Source: Bacteroidia bacterium
GTDB lineage: Bacteria > Bacteroidota > Bacteroidia > Flavobacteriales > Flavobacteriaceae
NCBI GenBank assembly: GCA_030428865.1
Contig: JAUIEK010000008.1
Coordinates: forward strand, 1 to 64,000
Length of the DNA stretch: 64,000 bases
Direction: 5' to 3'
Below are positions 1-10,438 of this stretch, one piece after another; the stretch's first letter is position 1; each line of letters starts with the position of its first letter. The notes under the pieces are model-generated. The model saw nothing but the letters and a program-made list of their open reading frames with translations, was not told the origin of the DNA and searched no databases. The position numbers were made by a program, and so were the translations under genes.

Positions 1-1570
1 CAGGTGTGGCAGTAGGGGTGATTAGCTTGGCGTAGTTTTTAAGTGCCGATAAAGACAGTTCACTACCGTCTAGCTTTTGTACCACAGGATTCCAAAAGTA
101 TTGACGTACATCGGTACTTGTACTATAGAACAAGTAGTTTCGAAGACGAGTAGTAGTAGCGCCTTCGCGCCAAACAAAATCTCGTCCATTTAATACTTTG
201 TTTCCTTGTGTATCATACACGCCACTAACACCCGTATCGCCTCCTGTATACCCTACTGGATGTACTACGCCTACCATCAAATACCAAGTATCTAGTATTG
301 GAAGATCACCGTACCAGAAATAGGGATTGTTATTTTCTTCTCCCCACAAGAAATTGACATTGGTTGTTCCATGGTAGGTAGTTCCTTCCATACCACCGGT
401 TCGTTTTACCCATACCGAAAAGCGATAGCCTTTACTGGCATCAATACTAAAATAACGACTATCCCAACCACCATCAGCATGGTTATCACCATTAGGAATA
501 CATTCCCATAAAAGGTCTTGATCTCCAAAAGGAGTCACTCCATTGATGATTCTATTTTCTTCTGTAGCACCATTACGGACAAAAAAGCTAGTACCTGATT
601 GACCTAAGCTCCAATCATAGCTAATCGTGTTGTTTTGCACCACGCCGCCTCCTCGAATGGCAATGGATTGTTTGGGTCTGCCCAGTCCATCATAATAGGT
701 AACCGATTCAATCTTTTGGGCGGCTGTTAAGTTGGCTGTATTTGAAACCCCTACCTGAGGTGTGAGCGTATGCACATAGTTCTCCGTTGTGGTTAACCCT
801 GCTGTTACTGGACAGCCATCGTCTGTTCCTTGTCCGTCTAACAGCGGACAGCTATCATTTGCATTGGATACATATCCTACAGGTTGATTACACTCGTTAA
901 GTACAGTAGCAGGATCGCCCAGTCCATCACCATCCTGATCACGGTACCATGTTTGAGGGAGTAAAATAAGATACGAAATTGTTCTAGCTGCGCTCCACAG
1001 TCCACTGCTGTTGTCTCTAGCTCTTAAGTAATAGGTTGTGCCACTAGTACGAGTAACTGAAGATGCACTATTGCTAGTGCTTGTACCGGTAGCTGTCTCT
1101 TGCCAATACCACGTAACACCACTAGGGGGTATTGCTCTAGTGATTACTGCACTACCACAGTTACTGCTAATAATTGGGATGCTGGGAGTCGCTGGTGGTA
1201 AAGGTACATTGACTGTTACGCTAAACGATTCAGAGATTCGACCAGATTCTAATCTTCCTCCTGAGGTATACGTGCCAAAATACCGAACAGTTCCTGGATT
1301 GGAACTCCAACGAACCGTAACAAGATTGTTGTCTTGAGAGATAATTGTACCCCCGGTAACACCCCAACTACCATCATAAAAAAAACTACCTGATACTGAA
1401 AGGATATAGGTTTTCGTTTCTCCTGCTGGAGCCGTGTTATCTCCTGAAATCCGTACACTAGGCCCTTCGCGGGTATCGCCATCGCCATCAATAATGTCTG
1501 TAAACTGCCCTAAAACCGAAGTAACTCCAAAAACACCCAATAAAACCGAAAGAATCAAATACTTTTTCAT
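1..1570 (-). CDS. DUF6443/RHS-type cell-surface protein, N-terminal part (C-terminus beyond the left window edge)
   Basis: Open minus-strand frame from ATG at 1570 (MKKYLILSVLLGVFGVTSVLGQ signal peptide) to the window edge. Contains a TSP3-like DQDGDGLGDP segment, then ENYVHTLTPQ...ITYYDGLGRPKQSIAIRGG typical of DUF6443 proteins. Confidence 0.8.
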   Translation of the reverse strand, partial: MKKYLILSVLLGVFGVTSVLGQFTDIIDGDGDTREGPSVRISGDNTAPAGETKTYILSVSGSFFYDGSWGVTGGTIISQDNNLVTVRWSSNPGTVRYFGTYTSGGRLESGRISESFSVTVNVPLPPATPSIPIISSNCGSAVITRAIPPSGVTWYWQETATGTSTSNSASSVTRTSGTTYYLRARDNSSGLWSAARTISYLILLPQTWYRDQDGDGLGDPATVLNECNQPVGYVSNANDSCPLLDGQGTDDGCPVTAGLTTTENYVHTLTPQVGVSNTANLTAAQKIESVTYYDGLGRPKQSIAIRGGGVVQNNTISYDWSLGQSGTSFFVRNGATEENRIINGVTPFGDQDLLWECIPNGDNHADGGWDSRYFSIDASKGYRFSVWVKRTGGMEGTTYHGTTNVNFLWGEENNNPYFWYGDLPILDTWYLMVGVVHPVGYTGGDTGVSGVYDTQGNKVLNGRDFVWREGATTTRLRNYLFYSTSTDVRQYFWNPVVQKLDGSELSLSALKNYAKLITPTATP

Positions 1571-1575
1571 AGCGC

Positions 1576-4500
1576 TTAGTTGTTGTTTTTGTAGTTATAG
1601 GCATGTTCCGTTACGACATTGCCTTCTTGATCCTTCACCCGAACCAATCGATTGAAATCATCATATTCATAATAAACCGTAGCACCTCGAGCATCGGTGA
1701 TACTCGTCACCCCAATTAACGGATCGTAGGTGTAACTCGTGACCATTGCACTAGGTAAGGCATCTCGTAAACTTTGTAAAGCTTCTCTAAGTTCTCCTTC
1801 TTTGCCTAAATTACCGATCGTCCGATCGTTATCTGCATTGGAGGTTGCAACTACTGCATTGTACAATGCCGTAGGGATCTCATTAAAACGAACGCTTTCT
1901 AGCTTAGCTACAGGCTGGGTGTCTTGATAACCCCAGATATATACCACACGAGTGCCATCAGCTTTGCTTAATTCTAGTGGGTTGCCTTTGTTGTCATAAG
2001 AATGGTAAATTAATCGCGGTTCTAAACGGTTGTTTGCCGTTGCTGCGCCTTTGAGTGTTTGGATTTCTTTTGGTAAAACCAAGCCTTCGCCCCAATCTTT
2101 GTAATTGGTACGTTGGGTAGATTGTAATACATTATTCTTATATATCTCAGTTTGGACAACATCAAAACGATGTTGATTCTTTAATATATTTATAGCAGTT
2201 CGATCGGAATCAGACAATTCTGCTAAATTGGATACATCTGTGGGGTAATAAAAAGTGGTTTCTAACAGATCTTCTTTACTAGTGCTTACTTTTTTTCCTT
2301 TTAACTGGTAATGATTGTTGTAATCATAAAGATACTCTGTTTCAGAAGTAAGCTCATTATCGTCTGCATATACAGTTTCTTTGGTTTTCCATAGATCTAC
2401 TGAGCCTCCAGTGAAATGATAAAAACGATAATAAAAATTAATATTATTTGGGTCAAGATTCCCTCTATTTAATATTCTTGTTATATATAAAGGAAGTTTA
2501 AATGAAGTTCTGTTTTTAAAGTATCTATCTTCACTAGGCAAGGAATCTTCTATAATTAAAGAACGTGACCTTGGTGTAAAAGTAAAATTAGGTGATATTA
2601 ATCCTCCTGAACCAACTATATTCATAACATTATCAGCATACAAATATTTATTGGCAACTTCTTTCTTTAATTTAAAAGTTGTAGCATTAGCATCTGAGCT
2701 ATAAGCTTTTGTAGACAACAATCTCCCTCTTAACCATTCATTGTCAGTTGGGGGATGGTATGGGTAATTATAATAATCTCCTCCAGAATCGGGTATAAAA
2801 GTGTAAGAGAACTCTGTTTTACCAATATTATTTTCTTTCAACCCACTATACTCTGTAACGTGAGAATAGCTGACTGTGTTAGGTTGAAAAGTACTATATG
2901 GACTTGCAGGACCATGAAATTTACCTAAGAAATTCCAACAAGGGTTTAGTAGTTCTATCCCAGTATTATTAACTCCATCAAAATAAGAAGGGATTCCAAT
3001 AATATTTCCACTTGTATTGTTCGTTTCGGGAATTTTATATTCATAACTTTTGGTAACTATTCCTGTTTCATCTTCGTATTCGATTTTATTTATTCGTTTT
3101 CCAGACGCAAATAAAAGATGTTTTTCGTTTGGTAGATCATATGTTATTTTTATTTCAAAATCATACTGATTTAAAGTGTGAAGAGGAATTCCTTCTACAT
3201 TCGTGATATTTTGAGGTCTTACTGTAAACGTATAAGTATCTCCACTTCCTAAATAACAAGGAGTAAGTTCATTCCTTTGATTGATTGGAATTTGAGTAGG
3301 GCCACCAGAAGATTGACCATCCATATAGAAACTAAAAATACAATCTGGAGTTGTAGTATCATTTATATCTCTAAGATGCATGCAATTAGCTTGATAGGTG
3401 ATCTTTGCTCTAGGAAAAGAAATAGGACTATTCACCTCATAAAAACCTGTATTCGAATTGTATGTAAAATCACTTTTAGTAAGTCTAAGCTCTACTCTTT
3501 CATCTGGGTTTATATCAGTTGTAGTTATAATATTCTGGAAATAATCAGGAGGAATACCCCTGTTATGTTCATAGAAAAATCGAGTAATTCCCCCAGAAGG
3601 AAATTTAATCTCTTTAAGCATTCCTGCTTCCGAATTTTCTATATTTACTCTTCTGTCAACTTTGTAATTCGAATAATCCCAAAACAAGAGAAAAGGACCA
3701 TTATTTGCTCCATTGTAATAACCCCAAAAATCTTGAGATGTAGAGAAAATATTAGGCAAATTAGTTGTGTTGTAAGAAAATGTATAAGCAAGTTGTTTCC
3801 CAGAATTATCTTCTTCGTATATGTTTTTTAGGAATAATCTTTTATAAGCTTTTTCTTCATGTCTTAAATACCATAAAACATTTCTATGTTGTGAGTTAGT
3901 TGTATAATAATATGTAAAGTTAAATTTCTTGATAAGTTTTGACTGGTTGTCATACAAGGTTATATCTTTTAAAGTATAACCTCCATAATCTTCTCTTGGG
4001 TTAGATGATTTCGAAAATACCAAACTACCTTTGCTAAAGGTGATTCTTTGTAATTGATATTGTACGCTACTTACTCTTAAAACTCTGCTATATATATTTG
4101 TTCCTGTATTCGTTGTCGAAGGATTTTCATGGTTTCCTAAATCACTAGTATCATAAGCTTTTCTAAAGTAATTAGTTTCTTCAAGCTCATAGTGATAACT
4201 AATCATTTTACCATAAGTTGTTTCAATATCCATCAACTTCCAAGAATTATAAAATAATTCTGACCCGACTGTATTTGAATCTTCAATCACACTACCATTA
4301 AGATATACATTTCGACCATGGGTTTGCTCATACTCCCTTGCATGCCTCGATCCATCTTTTGACTTACCATAGTAGTACTTATTTCCTTTAGAGTCTTGTA
4401 GTATAAAAGAAGTTATTCCTCTAACACTAGGCAAATTACCTTCATTTAACGAGTAAGATAAAATTTTTATGTCATCATAGTTCTGTATTATTGGCTTTAA

Positions 4501-5004
4501 ATCATTATAATCAAAAATAAACTTTCCGCTATTTTGACCTGCTGTAAAAGTAAATTGGTCTGGAAAATAATCATAACTAGGATTTGCTGCTTCCTGCACA
4601 AGAACTGCTCTTCTTGTATCTTCAGATACTGGATAGTTGATAAAATTATTTTTATTTGCAAAGTATCCTCCAATTGGTGATTCATCAGCCTTGCCTCTTA
4701 CTTGTCTGGAAATAGTACCTCCATAGATTAAAGACCAACCCAAACCTGTTCTAGAAGCCATTTCAGATACTTGAATACCTCTCGCATGATAACTTAGGTT
4801 AATAGGAATTGTTATTCCTTTTTCTTCAATTGTGTATATGGGAATTGAAATAGTAGGTAAACCTGTATAGTAACTAACAGGAACTTCAGTAAACTTAGCC
4901 AAAGATGTAGCTTCTGGCGAAGGTGGTACTATATTAGGAAACTCCTGACCTTTTAAAACAAGGCAAAACAACACTGCCCATAGCAGTAACAACAGCTTTT
5001 TCAT
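1576..5004 (-). CDS. RHS/YD-repeat-like Bacteroidota surface protein, 1142 aa
   Basis: Signal peptide; TGLPTISIPIYTIEEKGITIPINLSYHARGIQVSEMASRTGLGWSL motif; C-terminal YD-type repeats (TSYTYDPLIGVTSITDARGATVYYEYDDFNRLVRVKDQEGNVV). Confidence 0.85.
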   Translation of the reverse strand: MKKLLLLLWAVLFCLVLKGQEFPNIVPPSPEATSLAKFTEVPVSYYTGLPTISIPIYTIEEKGITIPINLSYHARGIQVSEMASRTGLGWSLIYGGTISRQVRGKADESPIGGYFANKNNFINYPVSEDTRRAVLVQEAANPSYDYFPDQFTFTAGQNSGKFIFDYNDLKPIIQNYDDIKILSYSLNEGNLPSVRGITSFILQDSKGNKYYYGKSKDGSRHAREYEQTHGRNVYLNGSVIEDSNTVGSELFYNSWKLMDIETTYGKMISYHYELEETNYFRKAYDTSDLGNHENPSTTNTGTNIYSRVLRVSSVQYQLQRITFSKGSLVFSKSSNPREDYGGYTLKDITLYDNQSKLIKKFNFTYYYTTNSQHRNVLWYLRHEEKAYKRLFLKNIYEEDNSGKQLAYTFSYNTTNLPNIFSTSQDFWGYYNGANNGPFLLFWDYSNYKVDRRVNIENSEAGMLKEIKFPSGGITRFFYEHNRGIPPDYFQNIITTTDINPDERVELRLTKSDFTYNSNTGFYEVNSPISFPRAKITYQANCMHLRDINDTTTPDCIFSFYMDGQSSGGPTQIPINQRNELTPCYLGSGDTYTFTVRPQNITNVEGIPLHTLNQYDFEIKITYDLPNEKHLLFASGKRINKIEYEDETGIVTKSYEYKIPETNNTSGNIIGIPSYFDGVNNTGIELLNPCWNFLGKFHGPASPYSTFQPNTVSYSHVTEYSGLKENNIGKTEFSYTFIPDSGGDYYNYPYHPPTDNEWLRGRLLSTKAYSSDANATTFKLKKEVANKYLYADNVMNIVGSGGLISPNFTFTPRSRSLIIEDSLPSEDRYFKNRTSFKLPLYITRILNRGNLDPNNINFYYRFYHFTGGSVDLWKTKETVYADDNELTSETEYLYDYNNHYQLKGKKVSTSKEDLLETTFYYPTDVSNLAELSDSDRTAINILKNQHRFDVVQTEIYKNNVLQSTQRTNYKDWGEGLVLPKEIQTLKGAATANNRLEPRLIYHSYDNKGNPLELSKADGTRVVYIWGYQDTQPVAKLESVRFNEIPTALYNAVVATSNADNDRTIGNLGKEGELREALQSLRDALPSAMVTSYTYDPLIGVTSITDARGATVYYEYDDFNRLVRVKDQEGNVVTEHAYNYKNNN

Positions 5005-5121
5005 AGAGATGTAAATTTTAAGATTGGGGGATTACTAGCAATTTTTTATCAATTGATTTTCAGTGGGCAAATTTAAAAGTTCTTATAAAATAGGAAAGTA
5101 AATTTTCAACTTTTTTAAGAG

Positions 5122-5742
5122 TTAATTTCCTTTGTTTTTGCCACTACTTGCCAATACAGTAATGGCATTACTTCCTTCCATAAAAATCAAATCTAGAATT
5201 GAAAGATTCGCTATAAAACCAAACTTATCATTAAAAACTTGTGAATATGGCTGAAAATTAATGTTTGTTTGTGCTTTGATGTCTCCTAAAAACCGATAAT
5301 CTTTTTCAATAACGTCGGAATAGGAAGTTGTTGTATTAAACTCAGTGTTAAGTTCTAAAAGATATTTGATAAACAAAAAACTATCTATATTTAAATCAAT
5401 CAAAAATTTATAATCTTTTGAGAAAAACTGATGCAAATCGGCTTCTAAAAACTCAAAAAAAGGAGATGAATTGTAGGCTGATCGTAAACTTTTTAAATGC
5501 TGTTGTTGCCAAGAAACGCTATTGTCAACTAATGTATCTTTTGTCTTTTTTCTTGTTGTATTATTTTGATGACCAATAGGGACGGTTAGCAGTTGTTTGC
5601 CATTAGCTCCGTATATATAACATCTATTTCGATAGGATCGCTTTTGATAATTGTCTTCAACTTCAAAGGAAATCTCATCTAGATCCCAAAGTATACTAAA
5701 CTGAGAAATAGGAGAGAAGTATGTGGGCAAAAAAAGAGCCAT
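5122..5742 (-). CDS. WbqC family protein
   Basis: 206 aa; FLPTYFSPISQFSIL, YRNRCYIYGANGKQLLTVPIGH and LKSLRSAYNSSPFFEF motifs. Confidence 0.8.
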   Translation of the reverse strand: MALFLPTYFSPISQFSILWDLDEISFEVEDNYQKRSYRNRCYIYGANGKQLLTVPIGHQNNTTRKKTKDTLVDNSVSWQQQHLKSLRSAYNSSPFFEFLEADLHQFFSKDYKFLIDLNIDSFLFIKYLLELNTEFNTTTSYSDVIEKDYRFLGDIKAQTNINFQPYSQVFNDKFGFIANLSILDLIFMEGSNAITVLASSGKNKGN

Positions 5743-7317
5743 TTATTTTTTTACAAACTTCTTTTTTAAGAAAAAACTATACAAAAGGTACAAACCTAAT
5801 GCTATTAGAAAATAAGTAAGATATGAAACAGGTTCTCCATCTCCTCCAACAGTAGTAAACATTCTATCCCAGCGTAATGATTTTGTGTTTTTATCAATAC
5901 TCAGCCAAATAAAAACAGGTTTTCCTACTACATGATCAAAAGGAACGTATCCCCAAGCTCTGGCATCTAAAGAGTTTTGACGATTGTCTCCCATCATCCA
6001 GTAGTAATCTTGCTTAAAAGTATACGAATCTGCTTTTTCTCCATTGATAAAATAGTTGTTGCCAATAATATCTAATTGATTGTTTTCGTATTCAGAAATG
6101 ATACGTTTATAAAAAGGCATGGAGTTTTCATCTAACTTTACTGTTTCTCCTTTTTTAGGAATGTAAATAGGTCCAAAGTGATCGATATTCCATCCTAAGC
6201 CAGGAATATGAGGAAAAACGCCTCCATCAACTCCTTTTGAAGAAAGCCTTTTAGTAACCGATTTTACTTTAGAATGCGTATTTAATTTTTCGGCTTCTTT
6301 ATCTGTTAGTGTAAAAATATATTTACCATCTCGTGTCGTTCCGCCTTCTCTAACCCCAAAGTTTTTCATTAGGTTATCAATATCCAACCGTTGTCCTCCT
6401 GTGTCAACTATAAAATTATACTGTGGTTTTGCTCTATCTGGTAACACAGTTTGTTTTCCGTTGATAAAAACATAGCCATTTCTAATTTCTAGAGAATCTC
6501 CAGGAATTCCCACACAACGTTTTACTAAATTGGTTTTTTTATCAATAGGTTTGTAATAATTTCTATCAGGATGAAAATCATTCATGTCTAGTAGCGTGTC
6601 TGCAGGCTGATTAAAAACAACAATTTCATTCCGTTTAATTTTTTGAAAACCAGGTATTCTTAGATAAGGAAGTTGAAGCTTATTTTTTATAGAGGTTTCT
6701 TTTTTCGTCCTATCATCATCAAATAAGTATGATTTTTTGTTGATAATAGGAATAGTATCATGAATCATTGGGGCAGCAACTGTGGTCATAGGAACACGAG
6801 CTCCGTAATGAAACTTACTTACAAACAAGTAATCACCTACCAAAAGTGTTTTTTCTAAAGAAGAAGACGGAATCGTATAGGGTTGCATTACATAGGTGTG
6901 AACTAAAGTGGCAGCAATTATCGCAAAGGTGATTGATCCTAACCAATCTTCTACTTTTGTTAATGGTTTTAATTCGCGATCGCCTCTGTAAGGTGTTTCC
7001 GTTGCATAATTAATGTAATACAGGTAAAGACCAAGAGTTAGAACAACTAAAAAAGTATCTTTTTTTGATGTAAAACCAAAACTTCTTGCAGTCTCTATCC
7101 AAATAATCGGAAACATAAATTGATTGATGATTGGAAAAAACAGCAACAAAACCCACCATTTAGGTCTTTTAATAATCTTCATTAATATAACAGCGTTATA
7201 TATAGGGATTGCTGCTTCCCAAGCTTTTCTACTAGCTCTCACATAAAGTTTCCATGTTCCTGCAAAGTGAATAAATTGGATAAATAAAAAGAAAAAGAAC
7301 CATTCAAGTAAGCTCAT
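5743..7317 (-). CDS. lepB: Signal peptidase I (large Bacteroidota type)
   Basis: TYVMQPYTIPSSSLEKTLLVGDYLFVSKFHYG (catalytic Ser box), VKRCVGIPGD, MMGDNRQNSLDARAWGYV box. Confidence 0.95.
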   Translation of the reverse strand: MSLLEWFFFFLFIQFIHFAGTWKLYVRASRKAWEAAIPIYNAVILMKIIKRPKWWVLLLFFPIINQFMFPIIWIETARSFGFTSKKDTFLVVLTLGLYLYYINYATETPYRGDRELKPLTKVEDWLGSITFAIIAATLVHTYVMQPYTIPSSSLEKTLLVGDYLFVSKFHYGARVPMTTVAAPMIHDTIPIINKKSYLFDDDRTKKETSIKNKLQLPYLRIPGFQKIKRNEIVVFNQPADTLLDMNDFHPDRNYYKPIDKKTNLVKRCVGIPGDSLEIRNGYVFINGKQTVLPDRAKPQYNFIVDTGGQRLDIDNLMKNFGVREGGTTRDGKYIFTLTDKEAEKLNTHSKVKSVTKRLSSKGVDGGVFPHIPGLGWNIDHFGPIYIPKKGETVKLDENSMPFYKRIISEYENNQLDIIGNNYFINGEKADSYTFKQDYYWMMGDNRQNSLDARAWGYVPFDHVVGKPVFIWLSIDKNTKSLRWDRMFTTVGGDGEPVSYLTYFLIALGLYLLYSFFLKKKFVKK

Positions 7318-7368
7318 AATATTTTTGTTTCTTAACTAGTTATAATTTTAATAGAAATGTTACAGCCT

Positions 7369-8076
7369 TTAACCAATACTTAACACATCTTTCATTGTAT
7401 AAATTCCTTTTTTGTTAACCAGCCATTCGGCTGCTACTACGGCTCCTAAAGCAAATCCTTTTCTATTATGAGCTGTGTGCTTAATTTCTATTGTATCTTC
7501 TGATGATGTATAGAAAACACTGTGTGTGCCAGGTACATCGGGGATTCTCTTAGCAGTAATTGGGATTATTTCATCAGATTTCTCATAGCCTTCATCTAAT
7601 TTCCAGTATTTCTTTTGAGAGTTTTCTATAATCCCGTCAGCTAATGTTATTGCTGTTCCGCTAGGAGCATCTAATTTTTTTGTATGATGAATTTCTTCAA
7701 TACTTACATTATAAGAATTAACAGATTGCATCAACTTTGCTAAGTTTTTATTCAATTCAAAAAAAAGATTTACCCCTAAACTAAAATTAGAAGCATAAAT
7801 AAAACCTCCATTTTGTTGTTTGCATAAAGCAACTGCATCATCGTATTTATCTAACCAACCTGTTGTTCCAGAGATTACAGGAACGTTATTTTTAAAACAG
7901 TTTGTTATGTTTTGATAAGCGGCATCAGGAATGCTAAAATCAATTGCAACATCTGCAGCAGTGATATCATATGAGTTTTCTCCAGAAGTTTTTATCACGA
8001 TATCATGGCCTCTTTCTAGAGCTATTTTTTCAATCTCTTTTCCCATTCTGCCGTAACCAAGTAATGCAATTTTCAT
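7369..8076 (-). CDS. dapB: 4-hydroxy-tetrahydrodipicolinate reductase
   Basis: MKIALLGYGRMGKEIE, IEEIHHTKKLDAPSGTA motif. Confidence 0.95.
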   Translation of the reverse strand: MKIALLGYGRMGKEIEKIALERGHDIVIKTSGENSYDITAADVAIDFSIPDAAYQNITNCFKNNVPVISGTTGWLDKYDDAVALCKQQNGGFIYASNFSLGVNLFFELNKNLAKLMQSVNSYNVSIEEIHHTKKLDAPSGTAITLADGIIENSQKKYWKLDEGYEKSDEIIPITAKRIPDVPGTHSVFYTSSEDTIEIKHTAHNRKGFALGAVVAAEWLVNKKGIYTMKDVLSIG

Positions 8077-8079
8077 GAG

Positions 8080-8673
8080 TTAAAAAGTATAGGATATTTT
8101 AAAGCCTACAGATGGCGAGTCAAATCGCATCCCATTTCGAATAACAGTAGGTTTAAATGTTAAATTATTATTAGTGTTAAACTGAATTAAATGTGCATTT
8201 ACACTTGCTTCAACAACTTGTAAAACATATAAAAGAACGGTTGTTAACAATGATAAATCTCGATTATTTCTTAAAACTCTTTGTGCATTTACGAGTCCAT
8301 TTCTAGAAATCAAAACAGTTCCATCATCTAAGGTAAACTCATCTTGAAGTCCCGCTTCTCGTTGCTTAAAAGCAGTTCTGTAACGAATATATTCTTTATT
8401 GTTATCTAGGTAAAAATATATGCTTGTGCCGAGCGCACCCCAAACGATTGGAGCTTTCCAGTATTTTTTATTGTAAATCTGTCCTCCGCCAGGAAATACT
8501 GCAGAGTAGAATGCTGCTTTAGAGGGAGAAAGCGGATTATAATCTTGTTGCAATGCTTTATTAAGCCTTCTTTTTTCTTTTTTAGAAAGTGTTGTAATAC
8601 TATCTTTTTGAGCGGTTACTTGAAAAGAAAAAAAGAATAGCAATAAAAAGAAAATACAACCTAACCTCAGCAC
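8080..8673 (-). CDS. DUF5683 domain-containing protein
   Basis: SPSKAAFYSAVFPGGGQIYNKKYWKAPIVWGALG motif; dapB/parB neighbourhood typical of Flavobacteriia. Confidence 0.8.
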   Translation of the reverse strand: MLRLGCIFFLLLFFFSFQVTAQKDSITTLSKKEKRRLNKALQQDYNPLSPSKAAFYSAVFPGGGQIYNKKYWKAPIVWGALGTSIYFYLDNNKEYIRYRTAFKQREAGLQDEFTLDDGTVLISRNGLVNAQRVLRNNRDLSLLTTVLLYVLQVVEASVNAHLIQFNTNNNLTFKPTVIRNGMRFDSPSVGFKISYTF

Positions 8674-8674
8674 C

Positions 8675-9562
8675 TTATTTAAGTAGTTTTTGAATCCTTT
8701 CTAAATCTTCTTTTGAATGAAAAGGAATCGATATTTTACCTTTTCCCTTAGTACTTACAGTAATATCTACTTTACTGCCAAAAAAGCTGGAAAAATTTTT
8801 GATATGATCTTTAACAAACTTAGGAACAGACTTTTTCTTTGGTTTTACCAGAAGACCTTCTTTCAGTTTTTTTACGAGTGTTTCTGTTTGCCTTACAGAT
8901 AGTTTATCTCGTAAAATTTTTTCATACATAGTAAGTTGATCTTCTGTACTGTCTATATTAATAAGAGCTCTTCCATGTCCCATAGAAATGAATCCGTCTC
9001 TCATTCCTGTTTGAATAATAGGATCCAATTTAAGAAGTCGTAAGTAATTGGTTACTGTAGATCGTTTTTTACCTACACGAGCACTTAATTCTTCTTGCGT
9101 TAGTTGAATTTCTTCAATTAAACGTTGGTATGACAAAGCAACCTCTATTGGGTCTAAGTTTTTTCGTTGAATATTTTCAACCAAGGCCATTTCTAGCATT
9201 TCTTGGTCGTTGGCAATTCTGATGTAAGCTGGAATTGTTTGCGCGCCAATTAGTTTAGAAGCTCTGAACCTACGCTCACCAGATACTAACTGAAATTTAT
9301 TCCCTGATAATTTTCTAACGGTAATAGGTTGAATCACACCAAGTTCTCTGATGGAACTAGCTAGTTCTCTTAAGGCTTCCTCATCAAAATACGTTCGTGG
9401 TTGAAAGGGATTTACTTCTATTGCATCAAGTTCAATTTCAATAATACTTCCAACAACTTTTTCTGCATTTTTATCACTTACAGAGTTAATGTCTTGACCA
9501 TCATCTTTAAGTAATGCAGAAAGACCTCTTCCTAAAGCTTGTTTTCTAGTGGCTTTTGCCAT
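8675..9562 (-). CDS. parB: Chromosome partitioning protein ParB
   Basis: RGLSALL, NPFQPRTYFDEEALRELASSI, LVSGERRFRAS, VENIQRKNLDPIE motifs; adjacent to ParA. Confidence 0.95.
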   Translation of the reverse strand: MAKATRKQALGRGLSALLKDDGQDINSVSDKNAEKVVGSIIEIELDAIEVNPFQPRTYFDEEALRELASSIRELGVIQPITVRKLSGNKFQLVSGERRFRASKLIGAQTIPAYIRIANDQEMLEMALVENIQRKNLDPIEVALSYQRLIEEIQLTQEELSARVGKKRSTVTNYLRLLKLDPIIQTGMRDGFISMGHGRALINIDSTEDQLTMYEKILRDKLSVRQTETLVKKLKEGLLVKPKKKSVPKFVKDHIKNFSSFFGSKVDITVSTKGKGKISIPFHSKEDLERIQKLLK

Positions 9563-10328
9563 AATCTCGGTTCTTTTTAAGAAGTTCGTTCGCCAAATTT
9601 AAGTAATTTACAGCACCTTTACTGGTTGCATCATAAGCAATGATACTTTCTCCATAGCTAGGTGCTTCTCCTAAACGCGTATTTCTTCTTATAATTGTGT
9701 TAAAAACCATACTGCTAAAGTGCTTTTTTACTTCATCTACTACCTGATTGGAAAGACGTAAGCGAGAGTCAAACATGGTTAACAACAAACCTTCTATATC
9801 TAGATTTGGATTATGTATTTTTTGCACACTTTTAATAGTGTTTAAAAGTTTGCCTAATCCTTCTAATGCAAAATACTCACATTGAATAGGGATAATAACG
9901 GAATTTGCAGCAACAAGAGAGTTAAGTGTAATTAAACCTAAAGAAGGAGCACAGTCTATTAAGATAAAATCATAATCATTTTTGATTTCCTGAATAGCTG
10001 ATTGCAACATGTACTCTCGCTTCTCTTTATCAACTAGTTCAATCTCAATAGCAACTAAGTCAATATGTGCAGGAATAATATCTACATTGGGTGAATTTGT
10101 TTTCTGAATAGCATTTTTTGCATCAGTAGTATGTTCTAAAACCTGATAAGTTCCTAAATCAATACTGTCAACGTCCAATCCTAAACCAGAAGAGGCATTT
10201 GCTTGCGGATCTGCATCAATCAACAAAACTTTTTTCTCCAAAACCCCCAAAGCAGCCGCTAAATTAACAGAGGTTGTTGTTTTGCCAACACCTCCTTTTT
10301 GATTTGCAATAGCAATAATTTTACCCAT
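9546..10328 (-). CDS. parA: Chromosome partitioning ATPase ParA (start moved to MGKIIAIANQKGG; track ORF extends to 10397)
   Basis: KGGVGKTTTSVNLAAAL Walker A, LIDCAPSLGLITLNSL, overlaps parB start. Confidence 0.95.
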   Translation of the reverse strand: MGKIIAIANQKGGVGKTTTSVNLAAALGVLEKKVLLIDADPQANASSGLGLDVDSIDLGTYQVLEHTTDAKNAIQKTNSPNVDIIPAHIDLVAIEIELVDKEKREYMLQSAIQEIKNDYDFILIDCAPSLGLITLNSLVAANSVIIPIQCEYFALEGLGKLLNTIKSVQKIHNPNLDIEGLLLTMFDSRLRLSNQVVDEVKKHFSSMVFNTIIRRNTRLGEAPSYGESIIAYDATSKGAVNYLNLANELLKKNRDYGKSH

Positions 10329-10438
10329 TAAAGTAATAGATTTAACCAAGTAAAAGTACAATTTCTTCGGGTTAAAAGAAATCAAAGATGTTAACAAAAA
10401 ACTAACAATCTAAATAGATGTCTAATTTGAATAAAAAG

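Noticed and set aside
1038-1927. Short ORFs at 1038-1337, 1249-1491, 1434-1655 and 1739-1927
   Set aside because: They overlap the continuous minus-strand DUF6443 or RHS frames and have no family resemblance.
3277-3831. 184-aa plus-strand ORF antisense to the RHS gene
   Set aside because: It lies fully inside a well-supported minus-strand coding region and the translation looks like a reverse-complement artefact.
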